Origin: Ascidia mentula
Lineage: Eukaryota > Chordata > Ascidiacea > Phlebobranchia > Ascidiidae
Assembly: GCA_947561715.1 (NCBI GenBank)
Contig: OX387205.1
Span: 10,545,001 to 10,609,000 of the forward strand
Direction: 5' to 3'
Length of the DNA stretch: 64,000 bases
Shown here: one piece after another, positions 36,872 through 46,460 of the stretch
Layout of the letters: the number at the start of each line of letters is the position of its first letter
Numbering within the stretch: position 1 is the first letter of the stretch
Made by a program: the position numbers and the translations under genes
Notes under the pieces: model-generated
The model's input: only the letters and a program-made list of their open reading frames with translations
Database searches by the model: none
Told to the model about the DNA's origin: nothing

Positions 36872-39072
36872 CTAGCAATCGCAGATATTGGAGTATGCAG
36901 TTCGATCAAACTGCTTGCAGGCAGTACTTCTAAAAAGCCAAAAGATTATAAAACGAAAGGAAACAACATCAAATTATGCAGCCCAGACTGCCACAGTGAT
37001 AAGCCAAGAATACCTCTGTCCACACTAAAACACACGTCAAAACCCACAGCATTTTACTCATAGAATGCAGGGCGTGAGGTAGAGATCAATAGGGGAGACC
37101 GGGGATAGCTCGGACGGTTTTGGGAAAATTGCTCATATTTTTTTTTTAATTATGAACCACATTCTTAAATTTTATTTTGTTGTAATAAGTAAAGCATTAC
37201 TCAAAAACAAAAGGTTTTTCGTTCGTTTTAGCTCACTAAAAATGTTTATTCAGCCCATTTTTTAAACAGGTCTCAAATGTCCGAAGTCACCCCGGTACCG
37301 TGGTAACATCTGACGTGACTGGGGATATCTCGGACAGCAAGTTTTTTTTTGTTTATTTAACAAATAACTGAAATCAAACTTGGCGCAATATCAGCATTGG
37401 GGCATTTGCACATAAAATATCATTCAAGCTTTCAGGAATCGGGGCGTGGCCACTTATCGTTTCGACCGTTCCACACGTTCATGCTTTGGGTAAATCGTGT
37501 ACTTTTAACGGCAGCACGGATATCATAGATTTTAGAGTCAACAAACGATTTTTTATCTTTGGGACTTTTTCTTACTGTCGAAATTCAATCATTTCATCCA
37601 GCCTCTGTTTATTCTCTACTAGGACCGATAATTTTTCATAAAACTCAAAAATTGTTGCCTTCTCGTGATTTTTTGCCATGATGTCCGAAGTATCCCCGAC
37701 CACGTGACGACATATAAATTATTAAAATATGGCCGTATTTGTAAAGGTTACACAAAATCATCATTGGCCTATCCAAGAATACATATTTGAACCCAAAATT
37801 ACTGCATTTTGATTAACTGTGACAGATATATAACCTTCCACATACAAATTAAAAAACTTGGTTTCACTGATAAATTGACTTTTTCGATTATAACTTTTTA
37901 AGCAGACATGATTTTAATTCCAAAGTTCCTGTTAACGTTTGATGGAGACATAAAGCTTTTGTAAAAGTGTCTTAACAATACCTAATTGTGACGTAAAATA
38001 CCTGGTCCGAGGTATCCCCGTGTACGAGGTATCTCCGGTCTCCCCTACATCGCACCAGCAAAAAGATCTTTTTATGGTGGATGTTTTGGTGACAAATGAT
38101 TTTTTTTACTATTTAGTGAACTTTGTGGAAGTTTTTTTGAAGCATTTCCAGTAGTATTCTTTTCAGCCTAACTTTACTGCACCTTTTCAGTCATATTCAT
38201 AAAAAACAGTACTATCGAAAAGCGACACTTTGACTTTGTGCCAACCCCAAAAAGCTACAATTCCGAGCGATCCTTTGAAACAAAAATCGGTCATAAGAGT
38301 TGACAAGATTTACATTGGCGTCACAAGCTAAAGTATGTTATGATACTTACAATGTTTTCCTAATTAAAAAGTACTTCCACATATCAGTGCAACGGCGACT
38401 ATAAAACAATCTCTAATCTTAACAAATATCTGCACTTTATCATAAACTTACTTAGTTGCCACAAAAATAAATTAGTCGTTTACCTTATAGTTCCATAGTG
38501 ATTGCAGAAGCCCAGATGTTACAACTGATTTTGTTACGCCATCTGACAGTTTTTTACGGAAACCTTTGCAAACCAGCCAAAAATGTTTAATTTCGTAAAA
38601 TGCTACTTAATCCTTCGGTTGATCTAATGCAATAACTGACACAGTGCATTACTAATTTTTCTAATCAAGTACTCTACCACAACTATACCAGTAAAGAGTA
38701 AGCACGTTGTTGGGCTGTGTGTTATATTGTGTGACAAGCGTTTATGACGACACAATGCAAGTAGGCTATTTTTCATGATAGCCGCCAGCAAAAAAGACGC
38801 TGGGTAAACTTCAAGGTCATGAATTACAACAAACATAGGACTTAAAAAATTGCTCTGCAAACTAAAAAAACAAACATATCATCCCTTCTCTCCGAGAATT
38901 AATCCGTTATTTTTTAAAATAAAAACAATTTTAGACGAATTTCCAACCGACTTAGGAGGTTTTTGTTACTACTCCATGCACACTAGTAGGCTGTTTTGCT
39001 AATTTCCTTTGTGAACAAACACATCTTACTTGAGAAGTTGACATACTCTTACGTTAACTCAATTAAATAGAT
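36872..39072. other. Intergenic region between the mucin-like gene and LARP7
   Basis: No exon or RNA gene is recognised. It contains one long inverted-repeat element (37092-38045). The rest is AT-rich sequence with no clear structure. The two flanking genes are convergent, so this stretch probably holds only 3' ends. Confidence 0.5.
37092..38045. mobile_element. 954-bp non-autonomous DNA transposon with TA duplication
   Basis: The ends are inverted repeats: GGGGAGACCGGGGATA on the left and its near-complement TATCTCCGGTCTCCCC on the right. Both are flanked by TA (37090-37091 and 38046-38047), as in the Tc1/mariner group. Inside, the subterminal motif GTCCGAGGTATCCCC recurs several times in variant form and both orientations (near 37278, 37320, 37680 and 38010). 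No open frame of useful length is present, so it is a MITE-like passenger. Confidence 0.7.
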
Positions 39073-39078
39073 TTTATT
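39073..39078 (-). terminator. Poly(A) signal of LARP7
   Basis: AATAAA on the minus strand (TTTATT on the plus strand), about 60 bp beyond the LARP7 stop codon. Confidence 0.55.
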
Positions 39079-39139
39079 TCATGCATAACAATGCACCAAC
39101 ACAATGTAATCATTACCATAAACTTTTCGATTGCATTAC

Positions 39140-41071
39140 TCAGTAGTCTTCATTAAATTTAATGTGTTGTTTTCGTGTTTGGCACGTTAATTTCATGGCT
39201 TTCATCACCAATTTTTGTCGTCCCCTTGTTTTGGGACGTTCGCGGCTCCTTTTTGCCTGTTTCGAAGCCAACAGATAATCCCAATATGTTTCTTCAGCTA
39301 CGCCTGTCAGTAAACATAAGTTATAGTCTTGTTCTTCTAGTATAGCGTGTTGGGCAGATTGTGCATTTGTGTATCTGACATAACATCCTTTATCACGCTG
39401 AATGTCAACATAAGCTACTGGTCCATATGAGCAAAAATGTTGCTTGATTTGGCTGATAAGAACTGAGTTATTTTGATCGTTTTCCACCTTGTAGTTCCTA
39501 ACATGGACAATTACTCCAGGCACAAATGAATTTGTTCCACATTTGCCTATTGGTCCTTTAATACAAGGTTGCAATGATCTTGAAGCTGCAACATCATGAT
39601 TATCATTGCACGGCAAAGCTATTTCTTCTGATGATACATTCTCTTCTAATGCCAAATGCTTGTGTATAAATGTTGACGCAGAACAACTCGAAAATGCATT
39701 GTGTTGCAGTATACTTTTTAATTTTCCCATTTCCTCTCTTTGTGTTGATATGTAGGTTTTCCTTAAATTAAGCCATATAATTTTTGGTATTGCTTTTATG
39801 TGTGGCGGGTTTTGGTAAGTCTTTTGCTTCGGCACATCAATTTTTCTTTTTCTGCTCCTTTTTTTCCTTGAGGTTTTAGTCTTTGGCACAGTTACAACAG
39901 ACATTAAACCACAACTGTTTACAGTCTCACTGTTTACATGGCTTACAGCAATTTCAGATTTCTGCATGCTTTTTTGAAGTAACCGACCATATGAAACAAT
40001 ACCCTCAACATTTAGCAACCTTGACTTGTCTTTTCGACTGGGGTGATGATTTTGAAGTTTATTTGGCAGAGAGTCTGTGGTTGCTGCACCATTGCTACTC
40101 GAGGGATCTTCCATTAGTAAAGAATTGGTAAATTTCAGCTTTTTCATTTTGTGATCATTAGTATTTACCATTGATTCACTTACACTTCGCTTACGTGATG
40201 AGTTGGACATAACACTGGCTTCAGAATGATTGCTCGTCTGTTGAAGAGCACTTTTATTATCCATATGCAAAACATCCTCCTTATCACTTTCAGAAGCATG
40301 AAATTCTTCGAACAACATCTCATCTAAATTACAGTCCTCCAAGTAGGTGTGGTCAGTGATTTCAGTGCGAGAGGTATTTGGACCTAAACCGGTGGAGGAT
40401 GAAGTGTAAAATGGCCTCACATTTGCATTTGAACACCGTTTCTTTGTTAGGAAATCACACTCTAATAACTTTGGGGAAGTTGGGCTATTTATGGGTGAAC
40501 TAACAGTTTTGCTATGATGCATAAGAAAACTTGACGTTCGATTGGGAAAAAAATTATTTGGTGGTGAGTTCAGGATATTGCAAGCTCTGTAAACATCTTC
40601 CTCTTGATCAAACTCTACAAAGGCATACCCTTTGACAAGTCCAGATTTAAACCTTGGCAAATAAATATGGTTTGCTTTGCCAAGTTTACGGCAAACTTGC
40701 TTCATCCAATCTACAGTGGCGTCGTCAGGTAAACCCTCGATATATATTGTGCAATGATCATTGCTTACACAAGGTTTCAGCTTAAATTTCCGGCAGATAT
40801 GCTGCTTACACTCATCCAATTGAAGCCAGTTGATTTGTTCAACTGCTGTAATAATGGCTTCTGTAGTGGCACCAATATTCTTGATTGTTTTAAATTGTAA
40901 CAAAAGGTTAATAGGAACATAGTTCGTTCCTAATGGTCCAGTCTTTCCTAGCAAAAACATGTCTCTTTGCAAATTTGCATCACCAAAGAAAAATTCAATC
41001 TGCTGCTTTACTAGTTTGATCTTGTTTCTTGTCCGACATCTCTTCTTGTTTACGTGCGAAGGACGCTCCAT
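39140..41071 (-). CDS. LARP7: La-related protein 7 (7SK RNA-binding)
   Basis: Uninterrupted frame of 643 codons. An N-terminal La motif spans about residues 17-99 (VKQQIEFFFGDANLQRDMFL). An RRM follows at about 107-170 with an RNP1-like KGYAFVEF. A low-complexity, Lys/Arg-rich middle leads to a C-terminal atypical xRRM at about 515-625 (FVPGVIVHVRNYKVENDQ ... CYVRYTNAQSAQHAI ... EETYWDYLLASKQAK). The extreme C-terminus QHIKFNEDY matches the KHIRFSEYD end of the human protein. LARP7 caps the 3' U-rich end of 7SK RNA in the nucleus and helps keep P-TEFb inactive; it also serves U6 modification. The human protein is about 580 residues. The start ATG lies directly after a splice-acceptor AG (41072-41073); a 73-bp 5'-UTR intron (41072-41144) with a GTACGT donor is likely. 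Confidence 0.95.
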   Translation of the reverse strand: MERPSHVNKKRCRTRNKIKLVKQQIEFFFGDANLQRDMFLLGKTGPLGTNYVPINLLLQFKTIKNIGATTEAIITAVEQINWLQLDECKQHICRKFKLKPCVSNDHCTIYIEGLPDDATVDWMKQVCRKLGKANHIYLPRFKSGLVKGYAFVEFDQEEDVYRACNILNSPPNNFFPNRTSSFLMHHSKTVSSPINSPTSPKLLECDFLTKKRCSNANVRPFYTSSSTGLGPNTSRTEITDHTYLEDCNLDEMLFEEFHASESDKEDVLHMDNKSALQQTSNHSEASVMSNSSRKRSVSESMVNTNDHKMKKLKFTNSLLMEDPSSSNGAATTDSLPNKLQNHHPSRKDKSRLLNVEGIVSYGRLLQKSMQKSEIAVSHVNSETVNSCGLMSVVTVPKTKTSRKKRSRKRKIDVPKQKTYQNPPHIKAIPKIIWLNLRKTYISTQREEMGKLKSILQHNAFSSCSASTFIHKHLALEENVSSEEIALPCNDNHDVAASRSLQPCIKGPIGKCGTNSFVPGVIVHVRNYKVENDQNNSVLISQIKQHFCSYGPVAYVDIQRDKGCYVRYTNAQSAQHAILEEQDYNLCLLTGVAEETYWDYLLASKQAKRSRERPKTRGRQKLVMKAMKLTCQTRKQHIKFNEDY

Positions 41072-41144
41072 CTATGTTTAAAAAACAACGCTTTAGTGAA
41101 AACAGCTTTCCCAGTGATAAAAATTAAACATTAACTGTACGTAC

Positions 41145-41718
41145 CCATCCAAGACGTTCTTCGGTCAATGGCAACAACACTTCCTATCCGTTTACGTGCA
41201 AACCACAACTGATTGCCGAAACTGCTTGGCGCTGGCTAGCTGGCAAGTATTTTACACTTTACACACGAGTACACAGCTGACAAAACTGAAAAGAATTTCT
41301 TCCTTCATGAGTTTGTAAGTTAATAGGTCATTTCACAAGCCTGCGGTTAAAAACAATATCTTGATACCAAACTTTACATTCATTGACATTTTCCTGTGAA
41401 TTAAAAGGAGATCATCCTTAATTATTTTCCTTTTTGCAAATAAAACATTTTTATACATTCGGTTTAATAAATGTCATCAATCACACACTCTTCCTAAAAC
41501 AGCGTTTTGCTTTAGAATACTGTCTTAGTTGTATTCTATGGTGTAACTCGGGCAAAAATTATGGGCCGCCGTTACAAAAATTTAAAATATTGTTGCTGGT
41601 AATTTTGCAGGATACGTAAATGTTTGCACAACACACGCTTCTTACTTTTGAGATCTTTTTTGTGTTGGTTTGTGAGTCGCATTAGTGAAGTTTGTGACGG
41701 TTTTGTGTGCGATACAAA
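41145..41718. promoter_or_regulatory. Shared divergent promoter region of LARP7 and IMP3
   Basis: LARP7 (minus, ATG at 41071, probable first exon beginning above 41145) and IMP3 (plus, ATG at 41719) are head-to-head, with 647 bp between start codons. No TATA box stands out. The region is AT-rich in the middle, with a less AT-rich part next to LARP7. A shared promoter is inferred from the geometry only. Confidence 0.4.
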
Positions 41719-42686
41719 ATGAGAAAACTACGATTTCATGAAAAAAAATTGTTGAAGAAGGTTGACTTCTTCTCATGGGAAGCAGATAACAATTTGCACG
41801 AAGTAAAAATAATGCGAAAATACCGAATACAGAAGCGAGAACACTACACTGCGTAAGTTTGCACTATCTTTTTTAGTTGTGGTGCACTTGCACTATCAAT
41901 TTGATGCAGTATTGCCCTAGTTAAAACTGAAACCGCACAAGTCATTGCGGTCATATTGCTTTTAACCTACCTGATTTCTTATGTAATATATAGGTACAAC
42001 AAATTGAGCAGAGAGGTTCGGACAATCTGCAGAAAGATACGTGATCTTGATCAGAACGACCCATTTAGAACCAGATGCACAGATGACTTGGTAGAAAAAC
42101 TTTACAATCTTGGTGTCATACCAACAAAAGAAAATTTAGAGCTTGCAGACAAAGTAACGGCATCCTCATTTTGCCGTCGAAGATTGCCTGTTGTCATGGT
42201 CAAGCTGAAAATGGCACAGTCTTTAAAAAATGCTACCACTTTCATTGAACAGGGTCGTATCCTTTAAAATGATATGTTATCATCCCCAGATTGGAAAATG
42301 AGTTTTCTAATGAATCAACATAGAAAAAATGTTTTGGTAATCACTACAATAAACACGCGCTGAAAAAATCCTCAGCGCAATAGCAAAACTTTCCAATTTT
42401 GTATTTAACAGATGTTTTTGATTTTTGACATATTTTTCTTAGTTCAAGATTCTTTGACAATTAAATTTAGATGTTCGAGTTGGAACAAAAGTGGTCTTAG
42501 ACCCAGCATTTCTCGTTACCAGGTGTGTGATATAGATAATCCAGTATTTTTTATTGTGTCTAAATAAATAAAACTATGTTTTTCTTCAGATCCTTGGAAG
42601 ATTTTGTCACATGGAAAGATACCTCAAAGATACGTCAACACATTTTGGAGTACAACGATGAAAGAGATGACTATGATTTTGCTTGA
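41719..42686 (+). CDS. IMP3: U3 snoRNP protein IMP3
   Basis: Four exons: 41719-41852, 41994-42256, 42471-42522, 42590-42686, 546 bp in all, 181 residues (human 184). The product starts [20 protein letters not shown] and contains [62 protein letters not shown] and [15 protein letters not shown], following human IMP3 end to end. IMP3 is part of the small-subunit processome in the nucleolus; its S4-type RNA-binding domain pairs U3 snoRNA with pre-18S rRNA. The donor at 42257 (GTATCC) was chosen over an earlier GT because it restores the conserved QGHVRVG across the junction. Confidence 0.96.
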
Positions 42687-42790
42687 AAAATCTTTACTGA
42701 GGCATTGAATGGCAGGACACCGAAAGAAATCTAAAAACAAACGTGACTACAAAAATGGCAGGGCAAAATAGTTAAAAAAGTTACGATGCA

Positions 42791-44846
42791 TTAAAACTCC
42801 AATTTTCCTTTTGGATCAGGCATCAAAGGTTCAGTACAATGGATGTGTTGTTGAAAAATATTCACTATTTGTCTTGCACTTGGTCTGGTTGAGGGTTGCT
42901 GGTGTGAACATGCCCAGAAGAGCTCAATTACTGGTGTATATGACATATCAAACTCATAGTTAACAAGTGGTGGCCTTGTCCCTACAACAAGAACCTTGCA
43001 TGATTGTTTGCATTGACGTGACAAGAGAAAATAAAAACGAATATACCCTTTTTGTATTAGTTTTAGCACAAAAAAGTAACACTTCCCAAAAAGGTAGGAA
43101 AATATGTCTATTATTACAACATTGGAAAGCTTCACCAACATCAGTGAAAAACATGTGGGTTTCATCCAAATTCTGCACACAACATTTCAATCGCAAAATA
43201 AAATTCACTGCGTTTAAAACTTCTTTAAAAACCTGTTCATTAATGTTCGGGATAACAGCTCTGCAACATGCCTATGTTACTGACGTACCTAATGATTCTT
43301 CATATTCAACTTCGGCAGCTTCAAATTCACGTTCAAACTCTTGTGAATTGTCAAAATCGGTTTCCTCGGGAAAGACATGCATATGCGGTATTCCAAGGGT
43401 CAACATTTCATATAAAATCATTCCAAATGCATAAATATCTGCTTTATCACTTATCAAAGTTCCTGAACAATAAACAGTTACCACAATTGTCAAACATAAC
43501 TTGGAAGAAAAGTAAATACAAAAAATTTGTGTTCATTAAAACTTTCCACTTGCCCACATAAATTAAGACATGTAATTTATCTTGCACCTTCTAATACTTC
43601 TTTGCTTGACCACGACTCAGTACCAACATAGTGAGCATTGTGATCCTTTGCTTTCAGGTCTTTGTTCAGTTCAATAGTAACTCCAAAATCACATAGCTTG
43701 ACCTCCTCAAAATTACCCTATAGTTTTAAAATCCTGTTGCGGTTATCAAAATTTCAACATTGACAAAGAAAAACTGGGAGTTACTCGAATCAGAACATTT
43801 CCGCTTTTCAAATCACCATGAAGCAAGTTCCTTTCCTCATGAAGGTACAACAAAGCATCTGACAATTGCTGGGCTACACAAAGGATGACTTGTGCTGGAA
43901 ATGGTCCTGTATATATTAAATATAAATGTTAGATAGGAATGTATCTATCGCAAAAAATGTATATTCACAATATTCATTATTAACACAACGCTGAAAAAAA
44001 CAAACGAATAATTGTTTTATGCAAGATTATCAAATATTCTATGTTAGCTTGTCACATTGTTAAACTCTGATATCGTTTTTGGTTGCCCCCTACCATAGCC
44101 ATTTTCCATGCGTTCTTCAATTAATGACATTAAAGACTTCTCTCCGTCCTCCATCGCCAAGCAGCTTGTTCCATCAACAGATTTGCTGAATCCTCGATAT
44201 CCAACAATGTTACGGTGTTTCAGGCTTTTCAAAATTCTTGCTTCCTCTTGAAGTCTTTGTGTGATAAAATCAAACAATTAAACTGTTTATGCACAATAAG
44301 TTGATATTACCTTTTCTCCATCAAAACACCATCACTGTTACATTTTTTGTTGATTTTTTTAACTGCCCAGGGTGATCGGTATTGACCAAGTTTGGGAGAT
44401 CGCTCAACAAGATAAACATTCACACCTAAATGTGCCAAACAAAAAATAAAAATGAAAGAAAATTATCCATACATTATCATGTTCCTTTAGATTTGTTCAA
44501 TTTCAACTGGAAAAATAAAATTTTTTTGTTTGTTAGTCAATAAAATCGCAATTTTCAAAACGAGGATCATCAGAATGTTTATCGTGTGTTAATGCATTGG
44601 CTTTTTAACTGTTTTTGCAAAAGTGACATTTTTTCAATCTATTTTACTATTGTTTTAAAATACTTTTTGTTTTCCTAATGAGTTTTATAGAAATTTAAAA
44701 AAGTGAAATCAACCTGTGCCAAATCCCAGGTGCTTCATGAATGGGGAAGCAGGAATTCTAATGCAGGGAGAATCTTGTTGACTTCGAAGTGAATTTATCC
44801 TGTCATGTTTCAACATAACTGGCGTTCTCATTTCATCAACATCCAT
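42791..44846 (-). CDS. PBK: PDZ-binding kinase / TOPK (MAPKK-like protein kinase)
   Basis: Seven exons, complement of 42791-42981, 43289-43462, 43588-43717, 43785-43906, 44094-44254, 44311-44425, 44714-44846; 1,026 bp, 341 residues (human 322). The N-terminus carries [20 protein letters not shown] (residues 31-50, with the glycine loop), AVKKI with the ATP-binding lysine, the catalytic loop [13 protein letters not shown] with Asp168, CDFGV at 186-190, [13 protein letters not shown] in the activation segment and [20 protein letters not shown]. The C-lobe has LGTRPP, as in human. PBK is a mitotic Ser/Thr kinase. The metal-binding motif is DFG here, where human PBK as I recall it has DVG. An acidic insert ([20 protein letters not shown]) matches the acidic loop of the vertebrate protein. 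The gene is tail-to-tail with IMP3, with stops 104 bp apart. Confidence 0.95.
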
Positions 44847-45609
44847 TTTTAACTTCCTTAACATTTAATAAACAAAATGGCACGCCTTAAAAAATTAAGT
44901 TTAGTTTTTAAAATATCAACAAGACTAAACGAATTTAATTATATCAAGCCGGTCGGCAAAATTGCTAAACTCCTGCATACTTCCTTGACCTTTTGTAGAC
45001 CGTCAGTACTATTCCGTTTTTTTTTACAAGCGACTTTTCGTGTTATTGTTGTTTTTATTTTTTGCGCACAAAATATTTTGTGAAACAATTTTCCCGCCAA
45101 TATTATTTCCACCAGTCATAGAAAACAAACAAACGCTCACAAAAAAGCAAAGGTAGAAAACCACTTTTTAGGCCACTTGGCAAATAGAAAAAAATTATAT
45201 AAAAAAAGAGTTAGTACTGCAACAATAATGTTCACAAATAAATGTGAACCACCATGCTCGAACATATTTAGCGGTAGTTGTACGGGTTTACACTAAACTT
45301 AAATAGACTGAAGAAGTCAGGGTAATAATTACAGTGGAAAATTTGGCATCGGTAACTTAAGGCCCGTTTACACTACAGACGATTCCGTGTTTGTTTTATT
45401 GTGCGCGCGTGCTGAGTTGTGCTGGGATGGGATGTGCCTGACTGTGCTGTGCCGTGCCAAACTGTGTTCGTGTGTAAACGGGCCTTTAGGATTCCGTTAT
45501 TTCCAGAAGTTTTTGGATTCGGAATTGTGGCAATCTTAATAACAGGACTACTCAACTGGCTGACCTCGGTCGAAACAATCGCACCGACAAAAGCGTTTAT
45601 AAATTGACT
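44847..45609. other. Intergenic region upstream of PBK
   Basis: AT-rich sequence containing the presumed PBK promoter and a small inverted-repeat element (45360-45485). No exon is recognised. The intermediate filament gene's likely 3' end begins at 45610. Confidence 0.45.
45360..45485. mobile_element. 126-bp MITE, PIF/Harbinger-like
   Basis: The element starts AGGCCCGTTTACAC and ends GTGTAAACGGGCCT, a perfect 14-bp inverted repeat, flanked on both sides by TTA (45357-45359 and 45486-45488). A 3-bp TTA/TWA duplication is the signature of PIF/Harbinger elements. The interior is GC- and TG-rich compared with its surroundings (TGTGCTGTGCCGTGCC) and has no coding capacity. Confidence 0.75.
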
Positions 45610-45615
45610 TTTATT
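45610..45615 (-). terminator. Candidate poly(A) signal of the intermediate filament gene
   Basis: AATAAA on the minus strand, about 850 bp beyond the stop codon at 46461. The intervening sequence has no other gene and would be a long 3' UTR. A nearer non-canonical signal cannot be excluded. Confidence 0.35.
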
Positions 45616-46460
45616 TAGGAATCGCTACAATGCAAGCAACTCGCCAAGGCGCTTCGGCATAGTGTATACTGTACTCAGAAAAGCAAATGTATTTGCAAGG
45701 ACACACCACTACATTTAGTACGACCGTATCGGACACATCATGTACAGCATACAGATACAGCACATCGGGGATGTCATTTTGGAAATGTATAAATGAGCCA
45801 GTATTTATACTAATTACAGACGATGGTTTGTATGTTGTACAATAGGCTACAGATTATACAAGAAAGCGAGTTTTTGAACTCAAGAACTTTGTGGGGTTAT
45901 CACTGGCTGTACAAACAATGAAAAGAAAATCACAGATGATTACAAATGTACTGGCAATTTTCTTCGGCAACCACGAGACATATTTGGCAAAATTTCTTCT
46001 GACCAATGTCAAAATTATTTCCAACATGTACAGGATATTTTTTTCCTTCATTCAGACCAAAAATATACAATATTTTTTACATGTGAGTGATTTGTTGCTT
46101 CAAAGTTTTCGAAAGTTGTTTCATATTTAAACAGCTTTATCTTGCAGATCTGTACAACAAATCGCTTTATATACATTTCGTTTACAAGAAGTTGCGAAAG
46201 CAGCGTAGCTTGTGCAGCATTTTAGACAAGTACTCGCCTTAAACTTAATGATAAGCAAACAGTCGCAAATACCTGCATGCTGTTTGGGCAAATAGTCTGT
46301 ATCCAAGTGCATTCAAACCTTTTGTGTTTTACTGGTGGAAAACACACGTAAAACCTGTACAAAGCTACCCCACTAAATTACTAAATAAGGGTTTTGCAAA
46401 AGCGTGTAGGCGTAATGCAATACGGATATATATGACGGGCGGATGAATTTACGGCTGTAT

